From a bacterium (GTDB lineage Bacteria > Pseudomonadota > Alphaproteobacteria > Acetobacterales > Acetobacteraceae): a stretch of DNA of 64,000 nt. Made by a program: the position numbers and the translations under genes. The DNA is taken from the NCBI GenBank assembly GCA_026224825.1, contig JAMFRO010000008.1, forward strand, positions 1-64,000, in the 5' to 3' direction. Below the pieces are notes generated by a model. The model did not search any database, was not told where the DNA came from, and saw nothing but the letters and a program-made list of their open reading frames with translations. This document shows, in pieces, positions 53,364 through 63,054 of this stretch; the stretch's first letter is position 1, and every line of letters begins with the position of its first letter.

Positions 53364-55225
53364 GCCACGTCTCCCTCTGCATAGCCAAGCTCATCGATCA
53401 ACGGTGCCAGCGCGTCTTTCACCTCATCAAACAGATGCGGCATGACACCAAGAAATTCGCGGTGCTTATAGGCGGCCTTGCCATGCACCGCCTCGCGCCC
53501 CGCGAAATGCGCCGGCAGCGGGTCCGGCACAATCTCGTTATTCGCCCCAATACCGGGCGGCACAGCCCCCTCGGCACCGATGAAATCCAGCACCTCGCGC
53601 AAAATCTTCGCCGGCTCCGCCACAAGATTTTCATACCGCACCGGCAGATACCGCAAGGTGAGCTGGCCCCGGAAATGCCGGATCATATCCGCATGAATCC
53701 CGTAATAATTCGCCAGCGCCGGCAGCCCCGCCTGAGCATTGCCCTCGAATTTTCGGTCCTGCGCCATATTGGCGAGCATCAGATCATACGGGTGGCGCAG
53801 CACATGAATGATCGGCGCCTCAGGGTACAACAGCTTGATCAGCCCGATATGCCAGAAATTGGACAAAGCACGATCGGTGATGAAACGCACACCAGGGCGC
53901 AACAGCCCGAGTTTCTCGCGCTTGCCCTCATAAAGTGCGCGCAGCCGCCCCGGCAGTTCCTGGTTCTCGCCCACCAGCAGCTCATCCAGCGCCTCCGGGT
54001 AGGGCGCCTGCGTACCCACCAGCCGCGGCACCGCGCCGGCCAGCTCGCCTATGGGCGCGAATTCATCGCCGATGGCAAAGCCGGGAAGCTGGCCCAGTAA
54101 TTGTTCCAGCACCGCACTGCCAGACCGGGCAAAACCCAGCAGAAACACCGGGGTGAACGCCCCCGGCTTGGCGCGCGGTAAAACCTGCACCCGGTCCGCC
54201 GTAAAATACGCCTTATACGCCGTGGCGCGCGCCTGCAGCGGCTCCGGCCGGTACACCAGCCCGCTGCGCTCACGCTGCATGCGCCGCGCGTTAGACCAGG
54301 CGCTCACCGCCTCCGGCAATTGCCCGAGTTGCTCAAACGCCTGGGCGCGGGCCAGAATTTCCGGTGCCAATAGCGCCTCGGTGGGCGTCAGCCGGTCCAG
54401 TGCTGCCTGCGGCTGGTGCATGGCCAGATCCGCCATCGCGCGCAGCAGGCGCAAGGTGCGGTCCTCCCCCCATTGCACCAGTGCCGCATCCAGCACCGCA
54501 ACGGCTTTGCCGCGCTTACCGCGCCCAAACTCCACCTGCGCCTGGCCGCCCACGCCGCGCTTATTATCCGCGCGCTGCGCCAGCGCCTTCTCATACAGTC
54601 CAGCAGCTTCTTCGAGCCGGCCTTGCAGTTTCAAATTCCAGGCGAGGTTCGCCACCACCAGCCCATCCTCGCGCCCCAGCAGTTTCAGCGCCCGGCGGTA
54701 ATGCGTCTCGCCCTCCAGCACCGCGCCGGTTTCCGTCAGCACCACGCCCATCACATGCTGCACGGTGGCGTCCTTGGGTGTCGCTTTCAGCGCGGCGGCG
54801 GCTATCGGCAGTGCATCCACATGCCGCCCCTGCCCCACCAGATATTGCGCGAATTGCGTATTGGCCTGCGCCCGCAAACCGGGGAGCCCCGGCAGGCCCG
54901 CCAGCCGCGTGCCCAGCACCGTCGCGGCCTCATGCTTATTCTGCGCCTTGCGTATCTCGAACATCACCCGCAATGCGGTGCGCTGGTTCGGCGCCAGATC
55001 CAGCACCTGCAACGCCAGCGCCTCGGCCTCGGCATATTTCTTCTCGTTGAAAAACTTGGTCGCCTCGGTGCTCTGGGTCTCCAGCAGGCTGGTATTGTCC
55101 TGCAACGGCAAGGTGGCGGCATCCAGCGCGCAACACCTGATTTCGCGCAACCCGCTCCCGCACGGGCATGGTTTTGTTTTCAGTTTCAGCTCAGTCACTG
55201 TTTTACCCGTTCGTTGCCGGGCCAT
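53360..55225 (-). CDS. TPR-sulfotransferase fusion with N-terminal SEC-C motif
   Basis: 621 residues. PCPCGSGLREIRCC (about 18-31) is a SEC-C zinc motif, rare at the N terminus. TPR repeats fill about 50-330. A sulfotransferase domain (about 358-600) has FLLGFARSGSAVLEQLLG (5'-PSB-like), HVLRHPYDLMLAN and RYENLVAEPAKILREVLDFIG. The protein probably sulfates a protein or glycan bound by its TPRs; that is inference. It is the upstream partner of the TPR glycosyltransferase. Confidence 0.82.
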   Translation of the reverse strand: MARQRTGKTVTELKLKTKPCPCGSGLREIRCCALDAATLPLQDNTSLLETQSTEATKFFNEKKYAEAEALALQVLDLAPNQRTALRVMFEIRKAQNKHEAATVLGTRLAGLPGLPGLRAQANTQFAQYLVGQGRHVDALPIAAAALKATPKDATVQHVMGVVLTETGAVLEGETHYRRALKLLGREDGLVVANLAWNLKLQGRLEEAAGLYEKALAQRADNKRGVGGQAQVEFGRGKRGKAVAVLDAALVQWGEDRTLRLLRAMADLAMHQPQAALDRLTPTEALLAPEILARAQAFEQLGQLPEAVSAWSNARRMQRERSGLVYRPEPLQARATAYKAYFTADRVQVLPRAKPGAFTPVFLLGFARSGSAVLEQLLGQLPGFAIGDEFAPIGELAGAVPRLVGTQAPYPEALDELLVGENQELPGRLRALYEGKREKLGLLRPGVRFITDRALSNFWHIGLIKLLYPEAPIIHVLRHPYDLMLANMAQDRKFEGNAQAGLPALANYYGIHADMIRHFRGQLTLRYLPVRYENLVAEPAKILREVLDFIGAEGAVPPGIGANNEIVPDPLPAHFAGREAVHGKAAYKHREFLGVMPHLFDEVKDALAPLIDELGYAEGDVA

Positions 55226-55385
55226 AATACAGGCTTTGCGCCCTCCGGCAACGCAGCCAACCCCCTGTAATCAATAGGTATGATTCAGGGCCTTGCCGCA
55301 ACTCCCTCTCATTCTCACAACGCTATGATTCCCTTGACCCCAGCGCCCCACGGCGCCAAAATAATCGGCCCCGGGGGTTGCCGCC

Positions 55386-56342
55386 ATGCGAGATTTTTCC
55401 GAATTATCCGAGCGTGAAGTGCTGGCCCTGGCCATCGGCGCGGAGGAGGAGGATTTCCGCATCTATATGGACCTGGCCGAGCGGCTGCGCGAGGAGTTCC
55501 CCGCCTCCTCCCAGATGTTCACGGAAATGGCCGAGGAGGAGACCGAGCACCGGCACAAGCTGCTGGAGCTTTACCGCGGCAAATTCGGCGAGCACATCCC
55601 GCTCATCCGCCGGCACGACGTGCGCGGCTTCCTCAACCGCAAACCCATCTGGCAGCTCCCCCGGCCCAGCATCGAGGATGTGCGCATACTGGCCGAAAGC
55701 ATGGAAACCGAGACCAAGCGCTTCTACCGCCTGGCCGCCTCACGCGCGACCGACGTTTCCATCCGCAAGCTCTTAGGGGACCTCGCCGAGGCCGAGCAGG
55801 CGCATGAGATGCGCGCCGACGCCATCGTCACCAAAAACCTCTCCGCCGACGTGCGCCATGGCGAAGACGTCCACGCCCGCCAGCTCTTCCTGCTGCAATA
55901 CATCCAGCCCGGGCTGGTCGGCCTCATGGACGGCTCGGTCTCCACCCTCGCCCCCATCTTCGCCGCCGCCTTCTCCACCCACAGCACCCACGCCGCCTTC
56001 CTGGTGGGTGCCGCCGCCGCTCTGGGTGCGGGCATCTCCATGGGTTTCGCCGAAGCCCTCTCCGATGACGGCTCGCTCACCGGCCGTGGCACACCCTATG
56101 TAAGAGGGCTGGTCACCGGCGCCATGACCACGCTGGGCGGCCTCGGCCACACCATCCCCTTCCTCATCCCCCATTTCCGCACCGCCATGATCGTCGCCGT
56201 CCTCGTCGTGGCCGTCGAACTCGGCATCATCTCCTGGGTCCGCTGGCGGTTTATGGACACGTCTCCTATCCGCGCCACATTACAGGTGGCTTTGGGCGGG
56301 GCGCTGGTATTTGCGACGGGGATTTTGATCGGGGCGGGGTAA
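55386..56342 (+). CDS. mbfA: Ferritin-like/VIT1 fusion, MbfA type iron exporter
   Basis: 318 residues. The N-terminal four-helix ferritin-like domain (about 1-150) has [44 protein letters not shown] and [11 protein letters not shown], giving the diiron Glu/His ligands. The C-terminal VIT1-like membrane domain (about 165-318) has several hydrophobic helices. MbfA of rhizobia exports iron and is repressed by Irr. No ICE box was identified with confidence. A weak hairpin follows at 56356-56372. Confidence 0.9.
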   Translation: MRDFSELSEREVLALAIGAEEEDFRIYMDLAERLREEFPASSQMFTEMAEEETEHRHKLLELYRGKFGEHIPLIRRHDVRGFLNRKPIWQLPRPSIEDVRILAESMETETKRFYRLAASRATDVSIRKLLGDLAEAEQAHEMRADAIVTKNLSADVRHGEDVHARQLFLLQYIQPGLVGLMDGSVSTLAPIFAAAFSTHSTHAAFLVGAAAALGAGISMGFAEALSDDGSLTGRGTPYVRGLVTGAMTTLGGLGHTIPFLIPHFRTAMIVAVLVVAVELGIISWVRWRFMDTSPIRATLQVALGGALVFATGILIGAG

Positions 56343-56355
56343 AGGGTTCGCCCGG

Positions 56356-56372
56356 CCGTGGCAATGCCACGG
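56356..56372 (+). terminator. Possible hairpin after mbfA
   Basis: CCGTGGC and GCCACGG pair around AAT. There is no T run, so terminator function is only suggested. The rest of 56373-56527 is AT-richer with no feature. Confidence 0.35.
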
Positions 56373-56527
56373 ATGTTGCGTAAGTTTAATACAAATGCGG
56401 GCACCCATTAGCCAAAGATGCGGCGAATAGGCACAAGAAACACCAATGGAGAGGCTCAGTTTTTCATTGCAAATCCAACAATATCTGCTTAATGGAATAT
56501 ATCGTGATCTTAAAATAAGGTGCGAAT

Positions 56528-57661
56528 TTGTCCACGGCATCCAAACAATATTTTTATCTGCTTTCAGCCATTAGAGGCGTGGCCGCGATTTTGGTGGTCA
56601 TGCGGCACACCAAGCCGATTTTCGCCCCTATAAACTTTCCAATGAGCTTCATGGCGGTCGATATCTTCTTCATACTCAGCGGTGTCGTTATCGATGCCAG
56701 CTACCAAAAGAAATTGCGCGCCGGCCTGACGCCGCTTCAGTTTACCTGGCTGCGCGTTATCCGCATTTACCCGCTTTACATTTTAGGCTGCGGCCTGACA
56801 GTTCTGACAATTTTCCTGATGCCCGGCCATCATATTTGGAACGGCACAGACATCTATCCCATCCGGCACCTGGCGCTCTCCTGGCTGTTTACCCTGTTCC
56901 TCTTACCCACCCCCATCCCCCACACGCCGGAATTCCCATTTGATCACCCGGCATGGTCCCTGTTTTTTGAGCTCGCGATAAATATATTCTATGCATTGAT
57001 CGTTACCAGGCTTTCGACCCGCCGCCTTATCGGCCTGATCGCTATATGTGGCTTGGGTCTATTGGCCTGTCTGGCATTCTATCATCAAAGCCAAACGATT
57101 GATTTGGGATGGAAGGAAAGCACCTTTATCGGTGGTTTTTTCCGGACAGGCGTATCTTTTTTTCTTGGCGTACTGATCTACCGAATCTATCTCACGCGGC
57201 CTCTGCCGTTCATCACACGGCATTCAGGAATTACCTCTATTGCAATCGTGCTGGCTGTGATCGGGGCACTTGTGATGCCGATATCCGGTGGCACTTCTGG
57301 TGGGATATATTACGTACTCTGCGTATTTATCCTCTTCCCAGCCATTATTTACGCTGCTCTCGCCGTCCAGCCCGGGAAACGCAGCCTGCCTTTCTGGGCG
57401 TTTTTAGGGGATGTGTCTTACCCTGTTTATACATTTCATGTTCCGATTTATTTTGTGCTCTGTTCTGTATTATTTGGCATATTCGGCCTGCCCATCACCG
57501 CTCATGCGCCCTGGGCCGGGATCAGTTTTCTCACCGTCGTGGTCATTGCCGCAGCCATTCTGGACAAGACGTATGACCGGCCCCTGCAGAAAAGGCTGCG
57601 GATGCTTTCAGGACAAAAACCTGTGCCGGCAGATCTACAACCTGAATTCCATACGCCTTAG
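56528..57661 (+). CDS. Acyltransferase 3 family membrane protein
   Basis: A 377-residue multi-span membrane protein. The TTG start is preceded by TAAGGTG. The family motif is LLSAIRGVAAILVVMRHT with the essential His (about 25), then PMSFMAVDIFFILSGVVIDASYQKK. About ten hydrophobic helices follow. Members O-acylate exopolysaccharides, lipid A or membrane glycans. Base composition is lower in G+C than that of the flanking genes, suggesting horizontal acquisition. The acceptor is unknown. Confidence 0.85.
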   Translation: MSTASKQYFYLLSAIRGVAAILVVMRHTKPIFAPINFPMSFMAVDIFFILSGVVIDASYQKKLRAGLTPLQFTWLRVIRIYPLYILGCGLTVLTIFLMPGHHIWNGTDIYPIRHLALSWLFTLFLLPTPIPHTPEFPFDHPAWSLFFELAINIFYALIVTRLSTRRLIGLIAICGLGLLACLAFYHQSQTIDLGWKESTFIGGFFRTGVSFFLGVLIYRIYLTRPLPFITRHSGITSIAIVLAVIGALVMPISGGTSGGIYYVLCVFILFPAIIYAALAVQPGKRSLPFWAFLGDVSYPVYTFHVPIYFVLCSVLFGIFGLPITAHAPWAGISFLTVVVIAAAILDKTYDRPLQKRLRMLSGQKPVPADLQPEFHTP

Positions 57662-57780
57662 CGGAATAGCCTCTGCACGCTGGAGCCCCCACAAAAACCC
57701 ATGCTATTGATTTCGCTCACCCATTGGCGCAGCGTTCATGCATCGCGCAGGCCTTGAACGACTGAACAGGAGCTTATCAA

Positions 57781-58584
57781 GTGTGGCAACAACCATTCAT
57801 TGAAAACATAAGCGGCGCGCTGAAGGACGAGCCCCGGCTCATCGGCCTGTTTCTGGGCGGGAGTTTCGGCAAGGGCGAGGCGGATGCCTACAGCGATGTC
57901 GATCTTTTGGCGATCGTCGCGCATGACGATCAGGAGGATTTCGCCAGCATATGGAAGCAACGGCTTGAGTCGCTCATCCCGATCATCTTCTGGTACGAAC
58001 TTGCCAAAGGCGCGCGGATCTTGAATGCCATCGGCGAGGGGTGGCAGCGGATCGATCTGGTATTGGCGGACAAGGCGATTCTGGCGAAATATAGCAAGGA
58101 TAGTCTCCGGCCCCTGATCGACGGGCAAGGATTGTATGGCAATTTGCCGGATACTATCCCTTGGCCAGGCCCGAACAGGGGCCAGATTTCCAGTCTCATC
58201 AACGAGTTTATACGCATCCTCGGCCTGCTCCCAGTCGGCCTCCGCCGTGAGGAATACCAGACCTGCCTCATGGGTCAGGATTTGCTGCGCACAAGCCTGT
58301 TCCACCTTCTCACCGAGGAGATCGAACGGGTGGACAAGGGCGGCATGCTGGCCTGGAGCCGCCGGTTTTCGCCGGAGCAATTAGCCCTCCTCGGGTCCAT
58401 TCCTTATGCAAGCCCAACACGGCAATCCATCATCGACGCGCAACTGGCCGCCGCAACCGTCTTTCTGCCACGCGCCCGCAGCCTGGCCGATAAATGGAAC
58501 ATCGAATGGCCGCAAGCTTTTGAAGACGCCACCTGGAAGAATCTCAAGGCCACGCTGGGTATTGAAAAGCCCCAGGGTATTTGA
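57781..58584 (+). CDS. Nucleotidyltransferase-domain protein
   Basis: A 267-residue protein with a GTG start. GGSFGKGEADAYSDVDL (about 26-42) is the nucleotidyltransferase catalytic motif with both Asp ligands, followed by a third acidic position. The C-terminal helical part resembles aminoglycoside-nucleotidyltransferase-type enzymes. The substrate cannot be named from sequence; drug modification is one possibility. It follows the acyltransferase by about 120 bp. Confidence 0.8.
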   Translation: MWQQPFIENISGALKDEPRLIGLFLGGSFGKGEADAYSDVDLLAIVAHDDQEDFASIWKQRLESLIPIIFWYELAKGARILNAIGEGWQRIDLVLADKAILAKYSKDSLRPLIDGQGLYGNLPDTIPWPGPNRGQISSLINEFIRILGLLPVGLRREEYQTCLMGQDLLRTSLFHLLTEEIERVDKGGMLAWSRRFSPEQLALLGSIPYASPTRQSIIDAQLAAATVFLPRARSLADKWNIEWPQAFEDATWKNLKATLGIEKPQGI

Positions 58585-58667
58585 TGGGCCGACAAGGATG
58601 GGGGCAGCATAGCGCAACCCATCCTACGTTTACTAAACACGCGGAAGATCGTGGAATACCACCCCAG

Positions 58668-59132
58668 ATGAATCCAGCATTTTACATTACCCCCGTGACA
58701 GCCCTGCATCCCGATATGCAAGCGCTTCAAGCAGAGGCCGCAGCCGAAGGGTTTCATATTGTCGACCGGCTGATGAAGGACTGGCTATCCACCGCCAACA
58801 TATTTGACCGGCCCAGCGAGCTATTTCTAGGCGGCTTCTTGGACAACAAGCTTCTGGGATTTTGCGGCCTCAACGTCGATCCGTATATGGTTCAAGACGG
58901 AGTAGCCCGATTACGCCATCTTTATGTCAGACGAGATGCCCGTCGTAACGGTGTGGCCACCGCACTCGTCAAGTTCATTCTTAATGAAGCCAAAGGCAAT
59001 TTTCACCTGGTCCGGCTTCGGACGGATACCCGAGAGGCAGCAGAGTTCTACGTCCGTCTCGGATTCGAATCAGTGAATGATGCGACCGCCTCCCACATTG
59101 TGCTTCTTCGTGAGGCGGCACAAAACATTTGA
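58668..59132 (+). CDS. GNAT-family acetyltransferase
   Basis: 154 residues from the ATG at 58668. LRHLYVRRDARRNGVATALVKFILNEA is the acetyl-CoA-binding block (V-R-R-x-x-R-x-x-G-V/I-A), and VRLRTDTREAAEFYVRLGFESV completes the fold. The substrate is unknown. It converges with the PLP-fold gene with adjoining stop codons (59130-59132 and 59133-59135). Confidence 0.85.
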   Translation: MNPAFYITPVTALHPDMQALQAEAAAEGFHIVDRLMKDWLSTANIFDRPSELFLGGFLDNKLLGFCGLNVDPYMVQDGVARLRHLYVRRDARRNGVATALVKFILNEAKGNFHLVRLRTDTREAAEFYVRLGFESVNDATASHIVLLREAAQNI

Positions 59133-61166
59133 TTACTTTACAGAAACTTTATCTCTAACCCGCACAGGCCGATACGCCGGCGCAGGATTAGCCGCCACCA
59201 GCCGTTCCCAATGCCGCAGGATCAGCCCGATCTTCTCAAACACCAAGGCCAGATCAGCAAACTCCCGGCCTAGCCGCGCCTTCGGCCCGAGTGCCCGGTG
59301 CGAGGGCTCGCCGGAGATCAGCCGCGCCCCGGCGGACACGCGCAGCGCCCCCATCTGACCCTCGCCGCGTGGCTGGGCCAGCGGCACCGGCTGGCCGATG
59401 TGGCAGATGCGCGCCGCTATGGCGGCATCTTCCGGCAACAAAGCGGAGAGATCGGTATTCAGCCACATATACACATTGCGGGCTTCCGCCGGCGTCAGGC
59501 AGCGCGCGGGCTCATGCGGCGCCTGGAGGGAGAAGGTAAAAATACTGCGCAGGCGTTCCCATTCCTCATCACCATCCGTGCGGGCAATCGGCGGGGCCTC
59601 AAGCAAACCAAGCCCCGGCTGGGCGGCGATGGCTTTACGCGCAGCAGAACCAAACCCCTGGATGATGGCAGCACGCCGGGCCGGGATGATGCGCAGCAGC
59701 GCCTTGATCTCGGCCAAAGCCGCCTGCCAGCGCAAAGCCAGGCCGTAATTGCCGCCGGTGGGCAGGTTTTCAGCACAAGCGGCATCGGCGGGAAATTCGG
59801 CACGGTTGAAATAAGCCGCCAGCCCTTCCGGCAACAGCCCGGTCTGCAACCGCGCCGCCACGGCTTGCGGCAGCAGCGCCGCCCCGGCGAAAGGCGGGCC
59901 GGTGAAAAACTTGGAGCCAGTGATCAGCACCACCGCCCGCAAGTTCAAATACGCGCGGATGGCGTTGGCCGAGAGCCGCCCCTGGCAGGCATCCACCACG
60001 ATATCGAACGCATCGCCATAAACAGCCCGCAGATGCGCCAGAAACCCCGGCGAAGGCGCCAGCAGCCCGGTTTTCGAGAGGTCCAGCCCGTGCAAAATAA
60101 CAAACCACCCGGCGGCAATGCCCGCCGCCAGCGCCGCCTCGATCTCCGCCTCCACCACAGCCAGCGGCCGTACGGCTCCAGAAGGCTCGCGGAGCAATAT
60201 ACTGGTCACATCCGTATCCGGCCGGAACCCGGCCACCGGCGCCTCGAAGGTCACATCATGCCCCAGCGCGGTATCCACGGCGAAATGCCGCCCCCTTGCC
60301 GCCAGCGGCACGCCGCGCCCGGTCTCCTCCGGGGCAATGAGAATGTTCAGCACCGGCTGGTCCCGCCCGGCCAGATGCGTTAGCGCCAGCGCCAACAGCT
60401 CCGTATCCGTACCCGAGGCCGCGAGAATCACCCGCTCGCCAGCGGTAATCCCAAACGCCTTGGCGATGCCGCGCCGCGCCACCTCCACGCAAGACACCAC
60501 CACCCGCCCCGGCGCGGTACCGCGCAGCAGCGCCGCCGTAGCACTCAGCCGGGCTGTATCCGCCGCCATATACCCGCGCTCGGAACAGGAGGAGGCGGTG
60601 GAGGAGGCAAAAGTGATGGCCCAGGGGCGTGGCCGGTGGCTACAGCCATAGCCGTTCAGCGCGCTCATCGGGTCGCGCGCCAGGCGGATGTCACCCCCTG
60701 TTTCCAGCAGCGCCTCGGCCGTGCCGAGATACGGCCAGCACGCATGCAACAGCTCGGCCTGCCCCGGTGTGATGCTGAAATTTTGGGCAATTGTAACCGG
60801 GCCTGGCGAAATTTCCGCGCCCATCACCCGCACCCAGCCGGGCAACGCCGCTTTGTCATCCGCACTCAGCATGCCCGCCTCGGCCAGCACGAATTGCGCC
60901 GCCACCCGCGCCGCCGCGGCCTCCGCCAAAGCCGGACGCACCCCGCGCGCCGCCAGAAACCGTGCTTCCAGCACATAGCGGAGATGAAACCCCAGCAAGG
61001 CCGGCCGGGCGTAGGCCGCCACCGGCAACTCAACCGCAAGCCTGCGAAACACCGCGAATTCAGGCGCCTGGCGGATGGCCGCTTCCTGCATGGCCCAAGA
61101 AGCGTGTTGGGGGACAAGTTGCGTGGCAACGCGTGAATCTGCGGTAGTCATTTCGTCTTCGGGCAT
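59133..61166 (-). CDS. Large PLP-dependent fold-type-I-like protein, unknown function
   Basis: 677 residues, far longer than typical aminotransferase-fold enzymes (about 400). A central part (about 180-500) looks like fold type I. VVDACQGRLS holds the expected pyridine-N-binding Asp. ITGSKFFTGPPFAGAA holds a Lys at about 415 in the SK-F/F-GPPF context seen in PLP-fold transferases. An N-terminal region (about 1-180, Ala-rich) and a C-terminal region (about 520-677) have no recognised domains. Substrate and pathway are unknown. It lies between a GNAT gene and glnB. Confidence 0.72.
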   Translation of the reverse strand: MPEDEMTTADSRVATQLVPQHASWAMQEAAIRQAPEFAVFRRLAVELPVAAYARPALLGFHLRYVLEARFLAARGVRPALAEAAAARVAAQFVLAEAGMLSADDKAALPGWVRVMGAEISPGPVTIAQNFSITPGQAELLHACWPYLGTAEALLETGGDIRLARDPMSALNGYGCSHRPRPWAITFASSTASSCSERGYMAADTARLSATAALLRGTAPGRVVVSCVEVARRGIAKAFGITAGERVILAASGTDTELLALALTHLAGRDQPVLNILIAPEETGRGVPLAARGRHFAVDTALGHDVTFEAPVAGFRPDTDVTSILLREPSGAVRPLAVVEAEIEAALAAGIAAGWFVILHGLDLSKTGLLAPSPGFLAHLRAVYGDAFDIVVDACQGRLSANAIRAYLNLRAVVLITGSKFFTGPPFAGAALLPQAVAARLQTGLLPEGLAAYFNRAEFPADAACAENLPTGGNYGLALRWQAALAEIKALLRIIPARRAAIIQGFGSAARKAIAAQPGLGLLEAPPIARTDGDEEWERLRSIFTFSLQAPHEPARCLTPAEARNVYMWLNTDLSALLPEDAAIAARICHIGQPVPLAQPRGEGQMGALRVSAGARLISGEPSHRALGPKARLGREFADLALVFEKIGLILRHWERLVAANPAPAYRPVRVRDKVSVK

Positions 61167-61845
<679 letters not shown>

Positions 61846-61865
61846 ACCCGCTCCCTGCGTATCGG

Positions 61866-61895
61866 CCATCCCAGCCGCCAGCCGGCCGGGATGGT
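61866..61895 (+). terminator. Hairpin terminator after glnB
   Basis: CCATCCC and GGGATGG pair around a GC-rich loop, with a weak T-rich tail (TCTTTATT) past the second arm. It lies 20 bp past the glnB stop. Confidence 0.6.
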
Positions 61896-61991
61896 CTTTA
61901 TTATCTGCATTGCACAAAAACCCGATTAACATTTCGCGGCGCAACGTCTAAGCACACCCAGCCTTCAATGACCTGAGTGGAGCAAGACACC

Positions 61992-62765
61992 TTGGCGACG
62001 ATTTATACCGAGACGGTTCAAACCGTCCGGCACTGGACGGACCGGCTCTTCAGCTTCACAGCCACCCGCAACCCAGGCTTCCGCTTCATCAGCGGCCAAT
62101 TCACCATGATCGGCATCAAGATCAACGGTAAGCCGCTCCTGCGCGCCTACTCCATGGCCAGCGCACACCACGAGGAGAACCTGGAATTCTTCTCCATCAA
62201 AGTGCAGGACGGCCCGCTCACCCAGCACCTGCAAAAGCTCCAGCCCGGCGATGAACTGCTCGTAGGCGCCAAAGCCACCGGCACGCTCATCCAGCATAAC
62301 CTGCTGCCCGGCAAAACCCTGTACCTGCTCGGCACCGGCACCGGCCTCGCCCCCTTCGCCTCCATCATCAAAGACCCCGATACCTACGAAATCTACGACC
62401 ACGTCGTCCTCGCCCACGGCTGCCGCGAAATCGCCGAACTCGGCTACGGCGAAATGGTCGTCAACCGCGTCCTCGAAGACGAATTCCTCGGCGAATACGC
62501 CCAAGGCAAATTACTGTATTATCCTACAGTTACCCGCGAACCCTTCCGCAACATGGGCCGCCTGACCAACCTCTTCGACTCCGGCAAACTGGAATCAGAC
62601 CTCAACCTGCCCGCCCTCAACAAAGACTCAGACCGCGTCATGCTCTGCGGCTCCCCCGATATGCTGTCAGACCTGCAAAACATGCTGGAAACCCGCGGCT
62701 TCGTCGAAGGCAACCACACCCACGCCGGCCACTTCGTCATCGAAAAAGCATTCGTCGAGAAATAA
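61992..62765 (+). CDS. fpr: Ferredoxin-NADP+ reductase
   Basis: 257 residues from the TTG at 61992, which has GTGGAG about 9 bases upstream; a GTG at 61977 is an alternative. FAD-binding RAYSMASAHH, NADP-binding GTGTGLAPFASI and the CGSPDMLSDL segment are present, and it ends FVIEKAFVEK. The enzyme passes electrons between ferredoxin or flavodoxin and NADP(H). Length and start agree with the bacterial FprA group. It is followed by repeat copy 6. Confidence 0.93.
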   Translation: MATIYTETVQTVRHWTDRLFSFTATRNPGFRFISGQFTMIGIKINGKPLLRAYSMASAHHEENLEFFSIKVQDGPLTQHLQKLQPGDELLVGAKATGTLIQHNLLPGKTLYLLGTGTGLAPFASIIKDPDTYEIYDHVVLAHGCREIAELGYGEMVVNRVLEDEFLGEYAQGKLLYYPTVTREPFRNMGRLTNLFDSGKLESDLNLPALNKDSDRVMLCGSPDMLSDLQNMLETRGFVEGNHTHAGHFVIEKAFVEK

Positions 62766-62782
62766 GCATGGGCTGGGGTTTG

Positions 62783-63030
62783 GGTGAGGAAAAGGCCAGG
62801 GCTCTGCCCTAGACCCGCTGGGGCCGTCGTGCGAAGCACGCCTTTGGCGTGACGGCCCCAGACCCCCATTAGCTTTAAGAATTGAAAAGGGCCGGCCTCC
62901 CCGGTGTTTCAACACCTCGGAGGCAGGCCCTTTTCAATTCTTAAGTTACGGGATCCAAGGGCCTTTCGGCCCTTGGCGGGTCGTCACGCCGGAGGCGTGC
63001 TGCGCACGACGGCAGAGCCCTGGCCTTTTT
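62783..63030. repeat. Multi-hairpin intergenic repeat, copy 6 (rearranged)
   Basis: Opposite orientation to copies 2 and 3. The central stem (62877-62900 with 62919-62942, one mismatch) has a third lower sequence, and its apical hairpin is GGTGTT/AACACC (62903-62908 with 62911-62916). The cruciform module occurs once inside the GGGGCC hairpin and again at about 62982-63011, in place of the left arm of the last CCAGGGC/GCCCTGG hairpin. A T5 run ends the element. It lies between the convergent fpr and membrane protein genes. Confidence 0.92.
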
Positions 63031-63054
63031 CCTCACCCACACCCCAGCCCGTGC

